Shown piece by piece: positions 25,698 to 34,265 of a stretch of DNA of 64,000 nucleotides. Position 1 is the stretch's first letter. The number at the start of each line of letters is the position of its first letter. Both the position numbers and the translations under genes were made by a program. Below the pieces are notes generated by a model. That model searched no databases. It saw only the letters and a program-made list of their open reading frames with translations, and was not told where the DNA came from. Origin of the DNA: Corynebacterium pilosum DSM 20521 = CIP 103422 (GTDB taxonomy: Bacteria; Actinomycetota; Actinomycetes; Mycobacteriales; Mycobacteriaceae); NCBI RefSeq assembly GCF_000373805.1, contig NZ_KB892450.1, forward strand, positions 62,001 to 126,000. Direction: 5' to 3'.

Positions 25698-26849
25698 TTA
25701 CATCCTAAACAGGCCCGCAACTTTCCGACGATCCACCTTCCCCGGCCCAATCAGCGGCATCTGATCCACATGCAGAATCTCCTTCGGCACCTGCCACCGC
25801 GGCAATTCCTCAAAGGCCTCCAGCAGATCGGTCCGCGAAGCCGTTCCCGAATATGCGGTGACGATGCGCTGCCCCAACCGGTCATCCGGCACACCAACCA
25901 CGCACGCGGCGTCCACGCCCTCGAGGGCCAGCATGTGCTTTTCGACGACCTCTGGGTGCAGTTTCAAACCGCCGGAGTCGATGATGGTGTCCAGCCGCCC
26001 CGTAACCAGCAGTTGATCGTCGACAAGCGAACCGGCGTCCGACGTGGCAAACCAGCCCTTGCGGGCAAACGCCTCGTGTTCGGGGAGGTTGCGGTAGCCG
26101 TGGGCGATCATGGGGCCGCCGAGGTGGATCCGATTGTTGTCGTCTTCCGCCAGCCTGACCTGCGCGCCTGCGATGGGGCGGCCGTTGTACACGCAGCCGC
26201 CGGAGGTTTCGCTGGAGCCATACGTGGTGACCACGCGGATGCGCAGGTCCTCGGCCGCGCGCAGTAGCTTCGGGCTGGTGGCGGCGCCGCCGACGAGGAC
26301 CCCGTGGAAAAGTCGTAGCGCCTCGATGCCTTCGAGGGTGCGCATCGCCTTATCTAGCTGCATGGGTGTGAGCGAGGTGTAGCAGCGATCGCCGGTCTCG
26401 TGGAGTTCGCGGGAAAGGGCAGCAAATTCGGTGATGTCGAAGCCGCCGGTGAGGTCGCAGGCGGCGGGCTCGACCCCGGCGATGAGGCTGCGGATCAGCA
26501 CCTGCAGGCCGGCGATGTGGTGGGCGGGCATCGCAAGGAGCCATTGCCCGGGCCCGCCGAGGAACTGGTGCGTGGCATCCGCGCTGGAGACCAGGTTGGC
26601 GGCGGTGAGCTGCGCGCCCTTCGGCGTGCCCGTCGACCCGGACGTGGACACCACCAGGGCGATCGCCGCGTCGATATCGTGGCCAGCGCGCTGCGAAGCC
26701 TTCAACACCTGCGTGCGCGCCGGGTCCTCCGCGGGGACGGGCAGCAGGCTGCGTTCCCCGGCGATGGCCTGCTCTAGATCGGGGAGCACGGCGGTCGGGT
26801 CCGCAAGGCTGACGGGCAGGGTTTCCAGAACATGCGACGATCGATTCAC
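25698..26849 (-). CDS. menE: o-Succinylbenzoate-CoA ligase
   Basis: An adenylate-forming enzyme activating o-succinylbenzoate to its CoA thioester. 383 residues from GTG 26849, short like other actinobacterial MenE proteins. Motifs: VVSTSGSTGTPKGAQLT (phosphate loop), TTYGSSETSGGCVYNG, and VTGRLDTIIDSGGLKLHPEVV with the C-terminal catalytic Lys in GPGKVDRRKV. TAAGGT (plus 26858-26863) precedes the start by 8 nt; the frame is open upstream but a longer start is not supported. menA follows immediately. Confidence 0.94.
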   Translation of the reverse strand: MNRSSHVLETLPVSLADPTAVLPDLEQAIAGERSLLPVPAEDPARTQVLKASQRAGHDIDAAIALVVSTSGSTGTPKGAQLTAANLVSSADATHQFLGGPGQWLLAMPAHHIAGLQVLIRSLIAGVEPAACDLTGGFDITEFAALSRELHETGDRCYTSLTPMQLDKAMRTLEGIEALRLFHGVLVGGAATSPKLLRAAEDLRIRVVTTYGSSETSGGCVYNGRPIAGAQVRLAEDDNNRIHLGGPMIAHGYRNLPEHEAFARKGWFATSDAGSLVDDQLLVTGRLDTIIDSGGLKLHPEVVEKHMLALEGVDAACVVGVPDDRLGQRIVTAYSGTASRTDLLEAFEELPRWQVPKEILHVDQMPLIGPGKVDRRKVAGLFRM

Positions 26850-26874
26850 ACCCGATAACCTTAGCCGGGCTGAT

Positions 26875-27429
26875 TTACTGGCCCAGTTTGTCCACGCTAT
26901 CGGGCAGCTGAGTGAACGTCGGCACGCGCTCTTGCTGCGCATCCACAGCAACCAGGGTGCGCTGGATCAGCACCGAGGGATCGTCGAAACGCGTACCCGT
27001 CCCGTCCAGCTTGTACCAGGTGAACAAGGTGGTGGAGACCATGTCGCGCTCATCGTCGTTGAAGCGCGTGATCAGGCGCGCCTCGGCATGGGTGTCGCTT
27101 GCGTGATCGATTGCGCTTAACGACGACACCTGCCCCGCATCCACCGGCACCGGTTCTTTGAGCCCGGTGAAGATCGTTTCGAAAGGCACCCGTCCGTCGA
27201 GCACCCATGTATAGGTGGCGACGTTCTGGTAGAAGCCGTGGGTGGGTTCGTCGGCACGCAATAGCATCACGCCGGACTGCTCGGGTGGCACGCCCTGGGT
27301 GAGTTCGGTGACGTCGCTCCACCCGTCGGGAAGCTCCCAGAACATGTCCGCGCTGCCGAAGCCGTAGGGGGAAATGCCGGTCACGGCGATGGCGTGGTTG
27401 TTGAGTCTGTCGGCGAGGAAATCGGTCAT
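26875..27429 (-). CDS. Hypothetical protein, possibly LpqN/PsbP-like fold
   Basis: 184 residues, soluble, no signal peptide. The succession of an aromatic beta-rich core (QNVATYTWVLDGRVPFETIF; ARLITRFNDDERDMVSTTLF; VLIQRTLVAVDAQQ) loosely recalls LpqN/PsbP-like domains, but I cannot confirm this. Start ATG 27429 is 8 nt after TACGCT (plus 27438-27443), leaderless. It lies just upstream of menE (26 nt) and points the same way, so it may be co-transcribed; a role in menaquinone synthesis is not shown. Confidence 0.7.
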   Translation of the reverse strand: MTDFLADRLNNHAIAVTGISPYGFGSADMFWELPDGWSDVTELTQGVPPEQSGVMLLRADEPTHGFYQNVATYTWVLDGRVPFETIFTGLKEPVPVDAGQVSSLSAIDHASDTHAEARLITRFNDDERDMVSTTLFTWYKLDGTGTRFDDPSVLIQRTLVAVDAQQERVPTFTQLPDSVDKLGQ

Positions 27430-27566
27430 GGGCACCAAGCGTAGCGGGTGGGTTGGGGGAGGGGTGGCCACCTGGCCACTTTTCACGCCGGGGCCTACGT
27501 CTGACCCGAAGAAGCCTTTAGCCTAAAGGGCGAGTGTGAAGTGGTACGGAAGGTAGGGTTGTTGAC

Positions 27567-27854
27567 ATGGCTTTCGCGGATTTTAAGACGAAGAACTTAG
27601 TTCTGCTGCTCGTTGTGTTGGTTGTTGCCTACGTCGCCGGCATTGCGTTCCAGCACGAGTCATTATCCATCGTGGCTTCTATCATGCTGTCAGGATGTTT
27701 GGCCATCTTTGGGTCGGTCTATTTGGCGCGAGGGTTTCGCAAAAAGGGGATTGGCAACGTCAATATCCTGGTCGTGATTAACTTCGTGTTAACTACGTTT
27801 TTGGTGTACTTCCTGCTAAGAGTTGTGGCCGACTTAGTGGTTCAGGCGTTGTGA
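27567..27854 (+). CDS. Small membrane protein upstream of a two-component system
   Basis: 95 residues with about three hydrophobic helices (LVLLLVVLVVAYVAGIAF; SIMLSGCLAIFGSVYLA; ILVVINFVLTTFLVYFLL). Start ATG 27567 is exactly 7 nt after TAGGGT (27554-27559), leaderless. Its stop overlaps the GTG start of the sensor kinase gene by 4 nt (GTGA 27851-27854), so the two are translationally coupled. Function unknown; it could be a sensory or accessory partner of the kinase. Confidence 0.75.
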   Translation: MAFADFKTKNLVLLLVVLVVAYVAGIAFQHESLSIVASIMLSGCLAIFGSVYLARGFRKKGIGNVNILVVINFVLTTFLVYFLLRVVADLVVQAL

Positions 27855-28884
27855 TCCCAGTGACTTTGTGCAGTGGGCGCGGTGAGTTTCTTCTTTCACT
27901 TGCCATCGTCGCTCTTTGCTGGTGGATCTGGCCAGGCCAATTTGCTTTTGTTTGGGCTGGAGGCCTTGTCATTGCATGGGCGATGATTATTACACCAGGC
28001 TATCCCCCTCTGGGGAATGTCTTCCTCCTGGCAGTGGTTGTGGCATTATTTTCTGAAGGCTCACCACTTGCCTTGATTACGATGTCGCTGGGGTTCATCC
28101 TCGTCGAAGTATTCGTGGCAAACCGGGAGTGGAAAGCTGCGGGTGCGGCGGCTACTATGCTCGCCGTATTTTTTCTTTTAGGGGAGTTTTCTTGCGGCGT
28201 GGTAGGCAGCACCGAGATTGCAGTGGGTGCCGTCGCGGCAGGTTGCGGGGTTGCTTCTCTGGTGGGGGTGCTGCAAGCACGTTGTTTGCAGCTGTCGGTG
28301 CGGATGGCTGCGACAACCACTGCAGCAGAAACGAGTGTGCGCCTCAAAATCGCGCGTGAATTGCATATGGGGGTCGGTGATAGTTTGACCCGCTTGGTGG
28401 TGGCTGCAGAAGATGCCCACCCTGACGTTGCTCGGGAAGCACGGCGAGCTGCCTTGCGATTGCGAGAAACGTTGCGGGACCTGAAAACTCCGACACCGAT
28501 GCACTCAACCACCGATCTCGTTGTTGAGGTTCGGGAGGGCGTTGCAAGCCTGAGAAAAGCAGAGCTGCACGTCTCTACGCAGGGAATCAACGGGCGGTGC
28601 GACGTCAATCCCCTTGTTGCGGTGGTAGCTCGTGAACTTCTTACCAACGCTGTGAAGTATGCGGAATCAGAAGCTCAGATCACCTTAGAGACGACGAGTG
28701 CGGGCGGCGTGCTTCTAGTCTGTAATGATGTCAAAACGCCGAGGCCGGCAGAACTACAAGGGGGTTAGCGTTGGAAGCAGGCGCACGTCTTTACTTTCGA
28801 GAAGCTAATGGGATGGCGGTGGCGGCATTGGAATTCCCATGGCACGACAGTAAGGCTCGAGATGGTGCATTTTTTGGTGCTTGA
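27851..28884 (+). pseudogene. Sensor histidine kinase (NarL-type), frameshifted near its C terminus
   Basis: Intact to residue 305 (stop at 28766-28768): about five membrane helices (about residues 10-140), a HisKA_3-like dimerisation helix with the phospho-His in KIARELHMGVGDSL (about residue 170; the usual Asp after His is Met), and the N-box LLTNAVKYAESEAQITL. The ATP-binding domain then stops abruptly at a run of five G (28760-28764). One extra G would continue the protein as LALEAGARLYFREANGMAVA to a TGA at 28884, overlapping the response regulator start in the usual way. So the gene has lost one base, or the base is missing from the assembly. GC is lower than in the flanking men genes. 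Confidence 0.75.
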
Positions 28885-29451
28885 CGACGATGAAGCCGTC
28901 GCCCGTTGGGTTATGGAGCTTGCTTCCCGACGTCTAGGGGTGGAGGCCTGCTTTCACACCTCGGGCAGCGAAGCACTGAGAGCGATCGAAACGCAGCCAG
29001 TCAGAGCGATCATGTGCGACGTGCGGATGCCCGAAATGTCAGGGATTGAGTTCACGCGCACGGTGGCAGCAAGCGATGATCCTCCGACCATCGTCGGAAT
29101 GACATCGTTTGATGAAGATTTCAACCTGATTGAAATGCTCAGGGCTGGCGCATCGGGGATGGTCCTGAAGACAGGGCCGCAGGAGCATATCGTGGCAGAG
29201 GGTTCATTTCGCCAGAATTGGCGCCACGACTGGGAAAATTCCTCATTCCAGCCATTGAGCCACAGTGCCGACGCGTACTTTCTGAACGGGAACAGGAAAT
29301 ACTGGGCCTGGTTATTGCTGGCGAATCGAATACACGCATCGCGCGCAAGCTACACATCTCGGTGTCCACCGTGAAGAAGCATCTGGTGGAACTATTTCGG
29401 GTGTTCGAGGTAGAAAGCAGAGTGCAGTTAGTCGTCGCAGCACAACGCTGA
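28862..29451 (+). pseudogene. NarL/LuxR-family response regulator, frame broken between receiver and DNA-binding domains
   Basis: The receiver domain begins at ATG 28862: acidic pocket LVLDDDEAV, phospho-acceptor Asp in IMCDVRMPEMSG, Thr in GMTSFDED, Lys in MVLKTG. The frame then leaves homology near 29197 and ends at 29374. The expected C-terminal part is read in another frame, from about GFISPELAPRLGKF (29196-29240) to a LuxR helix-turn-helix (LSEREQEILGLVIAG; TRIARKLHISVSTVKKHLVE) ending at 29451. The linker is about 8-10 residues shorter than usual, so a deletion of about 25 or 28 nt is more likely than a single lost base. Confidence 0.72.
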
Positions 29452-29481
29452 TCTCCAACCGGAATCGGTTGGAGATCAGCG
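29446..29481. terminator. Perfect 15-bp hairpin between convergent genes
   Basis: CGCTGATCTCCAACC (29446-29460) and its exact complement (29467-29481) with a 6-nt loop. It overlaps the stop of the response regulator and precedes the end of menB (minus strand), so it can terminate both directions, although no U-run follows. Confidence 0.7.
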
Positions 29482-29516
29482 TCCACAGCGAAACGCTCCG
29501 ATTCTTATGAAGCCGG

Positions 29517-30452
29517 CTAGTAGTAGAAGGGGAACTCCTCCCAGTTGGGATCGCGCTTTTCCAAAAACGCCTCCTTGCCCTCGACGGCTTCGTCGGTCAT
29601 GTACGCCAGGCGGGTGGCCTCACCGGCGAAGACTTGCTGGCCCATCAGGCCATCGTCGACAAGGTTGAAAGCGAACTTGAGCATGCGCTGCGCGGTGGGG
29701 GATTTGCCGTTGATCTCACGCGCCACCTGGATCGCTTCGGCCTCGAGCTCGCCGTGGTCGGCCACGATATTGACGGCACCCATGCGGTACATATCGTCGG
29801 CCGTGTAGGTCCGGCCCAGGAAGAAGATCTCGCGAGCAAATTTCTGGCCGACCATCTTCGCCAGGTAGGCGCTGCCGTAGCCCGCGTCGAAGGAGCCGAC
29901 GTCGGCGTCGGTCTGCTTGAAGCGGGCTTCCTGGCGGGAGGCAATGGTCATATCGCACACCACGTGCAGGGAGTGGCCGCCGCCAGCCGCCCAGCCGTTG
30001 ACCACGGCGATGACCACTTTGGGCATGGTGCGGATCAGACGCTGCACCTCAAGGATGTGCAGGCGGCCGCCCTCGGCCTTGGCGCGGGCCTCGTCCACCG
30101 CAGAATCGTCGTCGGCGGTGGCGTACTGGTAGCCAGAGCGGCCGCGGATGCGCTGGTCGCCGCCGGAGCAGAAACCCCAGCCGCCGTCTTTTTCGGAGGG
30201 CCCGTTGCCCGTCAGCAGCACAACGCCCACGGAGGGGTCGCGCCGGGCGTGGTCGAGGGCCCGGTACAGTTCGTCGACGGTGTGGGGGCGAAACGCGTTG
30301 CGTACTTCGGGGCGGTCGAAGGCAATGCGGACGATGCCGTCGGCGCGCGAGGAGCCCACGTGGCGGTGGTACGTAATGTCCGTTAGTTCGGCGAAGCTGT
30401 CGACCACCTTCCACTGCGAAGGGTCAAAGGGTTGCTCGGTGGAGTAGCTCAT
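29517..30452 (-). CDS. menB: 1,4-dihydroxy-2-naphthoyl-CoA synthase
   Basis: A crotonase-fold enzyme, 311 residues, that cyclises o-succinylbenzoyl-CoA. Blocks: RIAFDRPEVRNAFRPHTVDE, GGWGFCSGGDQRIRG (oxyanion hole and catalytic region), VNGWAAGGGHSLHVVCDMT, DADVGSFDAGYGSAYLAK and the C-terminal KRDPNWEEFPFYY. Start ATG 30452 lies 8 nt after TAAGCT on the minus strand (plus 30461-30466). The open frame continues upstream through menC but is not real there. It is divergent from menC with overlapping -10 boxes. Confidence 0.96.
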   Translation of the reverse strand: MSYSTEQPFDPSQWKVVDSFAELTDITYHRHVGSSRADGIVRIAFDRPEVRNAFRPHTVDELYRALDHARRDPSVGVVLLTGNGPSEKDGGWGFCSGGDQRIRGRSGYQYATADDDSAVDEARAKAEGGRLHILEVQRLIRTMPKVVIAVVNGWAAGGGHSLHVVCDMTIASRQEARFKQTDADVGSFDAGYGSAYLAKMVGQKFAREIFFLGRTYTADDMYRMGAVNIVADHGELEAEAIQVAREINGKSPTAQRMLKFAFNLVDDGLMGQQVFAGEATRLAYMTDEAVEGKEAFLEKRDPNWEEFPFYY

Positions 30453-30458
30453 AGGGCC

Positions 30459-30466
30459 TAAGCTTA
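30459..30466. promoter_or_regulatory. Overlapping divergent -10 boxes of menB and menC
   Basis: The 8-mer TAAGCTTA is self-complementary and supplies TAAGCT to both strands: plus 30459-30464 (7 nt before menC ATG 30472) and minus 30461-30466 (8 nt before menB ATG 30452). The two start codons are only 19 nt apart. Confidence 0.65.
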
Positions 30467-30471
30467 TCTGC

Positions 30472-31422
30472 ATGGTTGACGTTGATGAGATTTTGGAGCG
30501 CGCCCACGTTGTATCACTGCCGATGGCGGTGCGGTTCCGCGGGGTTGATCGTCGTGAAGCACTGCTCATCGACGGCCCCGCCGGCTGGGGCGAATTTTCC
30601 CCCTTCCTGGAGTACGGGCCGGCCGAGGCCAGCGCCTGGCTCGCGGCGGGCGTGGAGGTCGCGTTCGAGGGTTTGCCGGAGGCGCGCGGATCGGTCGAGG
30701 TCAACGGCACGATCCCAGCAGTCGACGCGGCGCGCGTCCCCGAGGTCATGGCGCGCTACCCGGGCGTGCGCACGTTTAAGGTGAAGGTGGCGGAGGCCGG
30801 GCAGACGCTTAACGACGACATCGCGCGCGTCTCCGCTGTACGCAAGACCATGCCGGATGCCGTGATCCGGGTGGACGCGAATCGGGGCTGGACCGTGGAC
30901 CAGGCAGTAGAGGCCGCCGCCACGCTGGGAGAGCTCGAATATATGGAGCAGCCGTGCGCCACCGTGGAGGAGCTGGCGCGATTGCGCGGACTCGTCGATA
31001 CGCCGATCGCCGCCGACGAGTCAATCCGCAAAGCCGAGGACCCCTACCGCGTCGCCGAATATGAGGCCGCCGACGTGGCCGTGGTGAAGGTGGCGCCGCT
31101 GGGTGGGGTGCGCCGGCTGGTGGAGATTTCGCGCCGGCTGGATCTGGCGTTGACGGTGGCCAGTGCTTTGGACACGGCGGTGGGGATCCACGCTGGTCTG
31201 GTGGCGGCGCAGCTGACGGGCTCGCGGGCGGCGGGCCTGGCGACGCAGCGCCTCTTCGCCGAGGACGTGGTGGATCCGGGGGAGCTTGTCGACGGGCGCC
31301 TGACCATCTCGCCTGTCCAGCCCGATCCGGCGCGGCTGCATGAACTGCGGGCGGCGCCTGATCGCAAAGATTGGTGGTTCCAGCGGGTGCGCGAGGCCCA
31401 CGCGTGCTTGATTGCGCGGTAA
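30472..31422 (+). CDS. menC: o-Succinylbenzoate synthase
   Basis: An enolase-superfamily dehydratase making o-succinylbenzoate. 316 residues. Catalytic and metal residues are in FKVKVAE (Lys pair, about residue 102), RVDANRGW (Asp), YMEQPC (Glu), ADESIRK (Asp/Glu) and VVKVAPLGG (Lys). The transcript probably begins at the ATG itself. The TAA stop (31420-31422) is the first half of the -10 of the following gene. Confidence 0.94.
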   Translation: MVDVDEILERAHVVSLPMAVRFRGVDRREALLIDGPAGWGEFSPFLEYGPAEASAWLAAGVEVAFEGLPEARGSVEVNGTIPAVDAARVPEVMARYPGVRTFKVKVAEAGQTLNDDIARVSAVRKTMPDAVIRVDANRGWTVDQAVEAAATLGELEYMEQPCATVEELARLRGLVDTPIAADESIRKAEDPYRVAEYEAADVAVVKVAPLGGVRRLVEISRRLDLALTVASALDTAVGIHAGLVAAQLTGSRAAGLATQRLFAEDVVDPGELVDGRLTISPVQPDPARLHELRAAPDRKDWWFQRVREAHACLIAR

Positions 31423-31432
31423 AGTGGCGCCC

Positions 31433-31915
31433 ATGGATGACCAGACACGCCAGTTCGGACGACCTGAAGACGATCGACCGCACCAGCAGTTCCCGCAGCG
31501 CTACTCTGAGCCGAGTTACGGGCAGGGCTATGAGCCTTACGACGAGCCCTACCGCCCTGACCAGCGCAGCTATCAGCCGGAGCCGGAGAAGAAGTCCGAC
31601 ACCGGCATGATCGTGTTGGGCATCGTGGCGGTCTTGGCGGTGCTGGCGACCATCGTGTTGTTCTTTATGTGGCGGGGCGCGGCGCAGGAAGCGAACCAGC
31701 CGCCACCACCACCGGTCACCGTCACCCAGACGGAGACTACGACGGAGGACGCGCCGCTGATCCCGCGTGACATTCTGCCACGCGATGACCAGGGTAATCC
31801 GCAGCTGCCAAGCGAGATCCCCACGACGATCCCGCCTGAGGTGTCCGAGGGCGCCCAGGACGCGCAGGAGTGGTTGGACGGTCTGCTCACCGACTTGGAG
31901 AACGCGCTGCAGTAA
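31433..31915 (+). CDS. Membrane-anchored Pro/Gln-rich protein, unknown function
   Basis: 160 residues. A Tyr/Pro/Gln-rich, charged N terminus (about 1-58) precedes one transmembrane helix (TGMIVLGIVAVLAVLATIVL) and an extracytoplasmic Pro/Thr-rich region. Start ATG 31433 is exactly 7 nt after TAAAGT (31420-31425). Such cytoplasmic-tail, single-helix proteins are common in corynebacteria and often linked to the cell envelope; no specific role can be read here. Confidence 0.78.
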   Translation: MDDQTRQFGRPEDDRPHQQFPQRYSEPSYGQGYEPYDEPYRPDQRSYQPEPEKKSDTGMIVLGIVAVLAVLATIVLFFMWRGAAQEANQPPPPPVTVTQTETTTEDAPLIPRDILPRDDQGNPQLPSEIPTTIPPEVSEGAQDAQEWLDGLLTDLENALQ

Positions 31916-31938
31916 TCCGCACGCGTACGGTGGGACGC

Positions 31939-34260
31939 ATGCATGATGCGACGAATGGTTTCATTGAGGTCCGCGACGCCCACCTGCACAACCTGAAGCA
32001 CGTTGATGTGCGCATTCCCCGTGGGCAGCTGGTGGCTGTCACGGGGATTTCTGGTTCGGGGAAGTCGTCGTTGGCGTTTGGCACGATTCATGGTGAGGCG
32101 CAGCGGCGCTATTTTGAGTCGGTGGCGCCTTTCGCCCGCCGCCTGATCGCAGGTGCGACGGATCCGCAGGTGGAGGCGGTGAAGGGGTTGCCGCCGTCGG
32201 TGGCGTTGGAGCAGAACAGGGCGCAGCCGAATGCGCGCTCGTCGGTGGGGACGGTCTCGTCGATGTCGAATCTGGTGCGCCTGCTGTTTTCCCGCGCCGG
32301 CGATTACCCGAAAGCCCAGGAACATCTGGACGCGGAGTGCTTTTCCCCGAATACTACGAGTGGCATGTGCCCGACGTGCCAGGGCACGGGTGTGGTGCAT
32401 GAGCCGACGGAGGCGTCGATGGTGCCGGACCCGAGCAAATCGATCGACGAGGGCGCGATTGAGGCGTGGCCCGGCGCGTGGGCGGGGAAGAATTTTCACG
32501 ATATTTTGGCCACGTTGGGCGTCGATATGCACAGCCCATGGCGCGATCTTCCGCAGGACACGCGCGAGTGGATTTTGTATACGGAGGAGCGTCCGATCGT
32601 GACGGTGCATCCGGTGCGGTCCGCTGAGCAGGTGGAGAAGACGTATCAGGGGCAGTGGCGCAGTGTGGCTAGCTACCTGAATCACACGTTGTCCACGACG
32701 GAGTCGGATACTTTGCGCGCCCGCACGTTGCGTTTCATGGAGACACATCAGTGCCCGACGTGCGATGGCCGCCGCCTGAATCAGGCCGCGCTGACGGTCA
32801 CGTTTCGCGGGGTGCCGATCGACGAGTTCAACGCGCTGGAGCTTTCGCGTATCGACGATCTGCTCGGCGAGCCGCGCACTGAGGCGGAACGCCTGCTGAT
32901 CGGCCAGCTGCGCCCAATCCTCACGTCTGCCGTGGAGCTGGGGTTGGGCCACCTCACGTTGGATCGAGCCTCAAGCACCCTATCTGCGGGCGAGCTGCAG
33001 CGTCTGCGCCTAGCCAGCCAGCTGCGCACCGGTTTATTCGGCGTGACGTATGTGTTGGATGAGCCTTCGGCCGGCCTGCACGTTCGCGAGCGCCAGGCGG
33101 TGATCGGGATTGTGCGCCGCCTCCTGGACTCCGGCAATTCGGTGCTGCTGGTGGAGCATGACATGGATTTGGTCCGCCAGTGCGATTGGATCGTCGACGT
33201 GGGCCCCGGAGCCGGCGAGGGCGGCGGTGAGATTTTGTATTCGGGCCCGCTGGACGGGTTTGTCGTCGATACGCCTACCCGGCGCGCGCTGGATGCCACG
33301 TTGTCGCTTAACGACGAGGCCCCCGCCCCGGAGCACGTGCTGGAGCTGGAGGGGATCACGGTGCGCACTTTGAGGGGCGTGGATGTGGAGATCCCGCTGG
33401 GCCAGTTCACGGCGGTGGCGGGGTTGTCGGGCACGGGTAAGTCGACGCTGGTCAGTGGGGTGTTGCCGGCGCTTTTGGGCGAGGAGTCTGAGCTGGAGTT
33501 CGAGGGCTCTGTGCGCGGTGCGGAGCATGTCGATCGCACCGTTGTGATCACGCAGAAGCCGATTGGCCGGAACGCGCGCTCCACGCTGTCGACCTATACG
33601 GGCCTGTTCGATCATGTGCGGAAGCTTTTCGCGTCGACGCCGGAGGCGAAGAAGCGCGGCTGGACGGTGAGCCGTTTCTCCTACAACGTCAAGCAGGGCC
33701 AGTGCCCGACGTGCCAGGGCGAGGGCCAGATTGAGGTGGAGCTGATTTTCCTGCCCGGCAGCTATACGCAGTGCCCGGATTGTCGTGGGAAGCGCTATAA
33801 CGAGGAGACGCTGGAGGTCACGTGGAATGGCCACACCGTCGCCGACATCTTGCACCTGACCGTCGATGAGGCCCGCGAGGTCTTTGCTGAGGAGCAGAAG
33901 ATCGATAGGTCGCTGCGCGCGCTCCAAGCCATTGGCCTGGGCTACCTGCGTCTAGGGCAGGGCGCCCCGGAGCTGTCCGGTGGTGAGGCCCAGCGCATCA
34001 AGCTGGCCACCGAGTTGCAGCGCACCTCCCGCGGCCACACCCTCTATATTCTGGATGAGCCCACCACGGGCCTGCACCCGGCCGATACGGAGAAGTTGAT
34101 CGCGGAGCTGCGCCGGCTCGTCGAGAAGCGAAACACGGTGGTCGTCGTGGAGCACAACCTGGCGGTGCTGGCCCAGGCCGACCGCCTCATCCAGCTGGGT
34201 GAGGAGATCACGGTGGGGACCCCGGCCGAAAGTGCGGACCTTTTTGCCTCTGTAAACTAA
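31939..34260 (+). CDS. UvrA paralogue (excinuclease ABC subunit A-like ATPase)
   Basis: 773 residues, shorter than housekeeping UvrA (about 950). Two ABC ATPase modules: Walker [13 protein letters not shown] (about residue 37) and [13 protein letters not shown] (about residue 497); signatures [15 protein letters not shown] and [15 protein letters not shown], each followed by a Walker B ([22 protein letters not shown]). Zinc-module pairs CPTCQGTG and CPTCQGEG...CPDCRGKRY are kept. The reduced length is consistent with a UvrA2-type protein lacking part of the UvrB-binding region, a class tied to DNA-adduct or drug tolerance. ATG 31939 is 7 nt after TACGGT (31926-31931). Its end carries the -10 of menD. 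Confidence 0.88.
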   Translation: MHDATNGFIEVRDAHLHNLKHVDVRIPRGQLVAVTGISGSGKSSLAFGTIHGEAQRRYFESVAPFARRLIAGATDPQVEAVKGLPPSVALEQNRAQPNARSSVGTVSSMSNLVRLLFSRAGDYPKAQEHLDAECFSPNTTSGMCPTCQGTGVVHEPTEASMVPDPSKSIDEGAIEAWPGAWAGKNFHDILATLGVDMHSPWRDLPQDTREWILYTEERPIVTVHPVRSAEQVEKTYQGQWRSVASYLNHTLSTTESDTLRARTLRFMETHQCPTCDGRRLNQAALTVTFRGVPIDEFNALELSRIDDLLGEPRTEAERLLIGQLRPILTSAVELGLGHLTLDRASSTLSAGELQRLRLASQLRTGLFGVTYVLDEPSAGLHVRERQAVIGIVRRLLDSGNSVLLVEHDMDLVRQCDWIVDVGPGAGEGGGEILYSGPLDGFVVDTPTRRALDATLSLNDEAPAPEHVLELEGITVRTLRGVDVEIPLGQFTAVAGLSGTGKSTLVSGVLPALLGEESELEFEGSVRGAEHVDRTVVITQKPIGRNARSTLSTYTGLFDHVRKLFASTPEAKKRGWTVSRFSYNVKQGQCPTCQGEGQIEVELIFLPGSYTQCPDCRGKRYNEETLEVTWNGHTVADILHLTVDEAREVFAEEQKIDRSLRALQAIGLGYLRLGQGAPELSGGEAQRIKLATELQRTSRGHTLYILDEPTTGLHPADTEKLIAELRRLVEKRNTVVVVEHNLAVLAQADRLIQLGEEITVGTPAESADLFASVN

Positions 34261-34265
34261 GGCGC

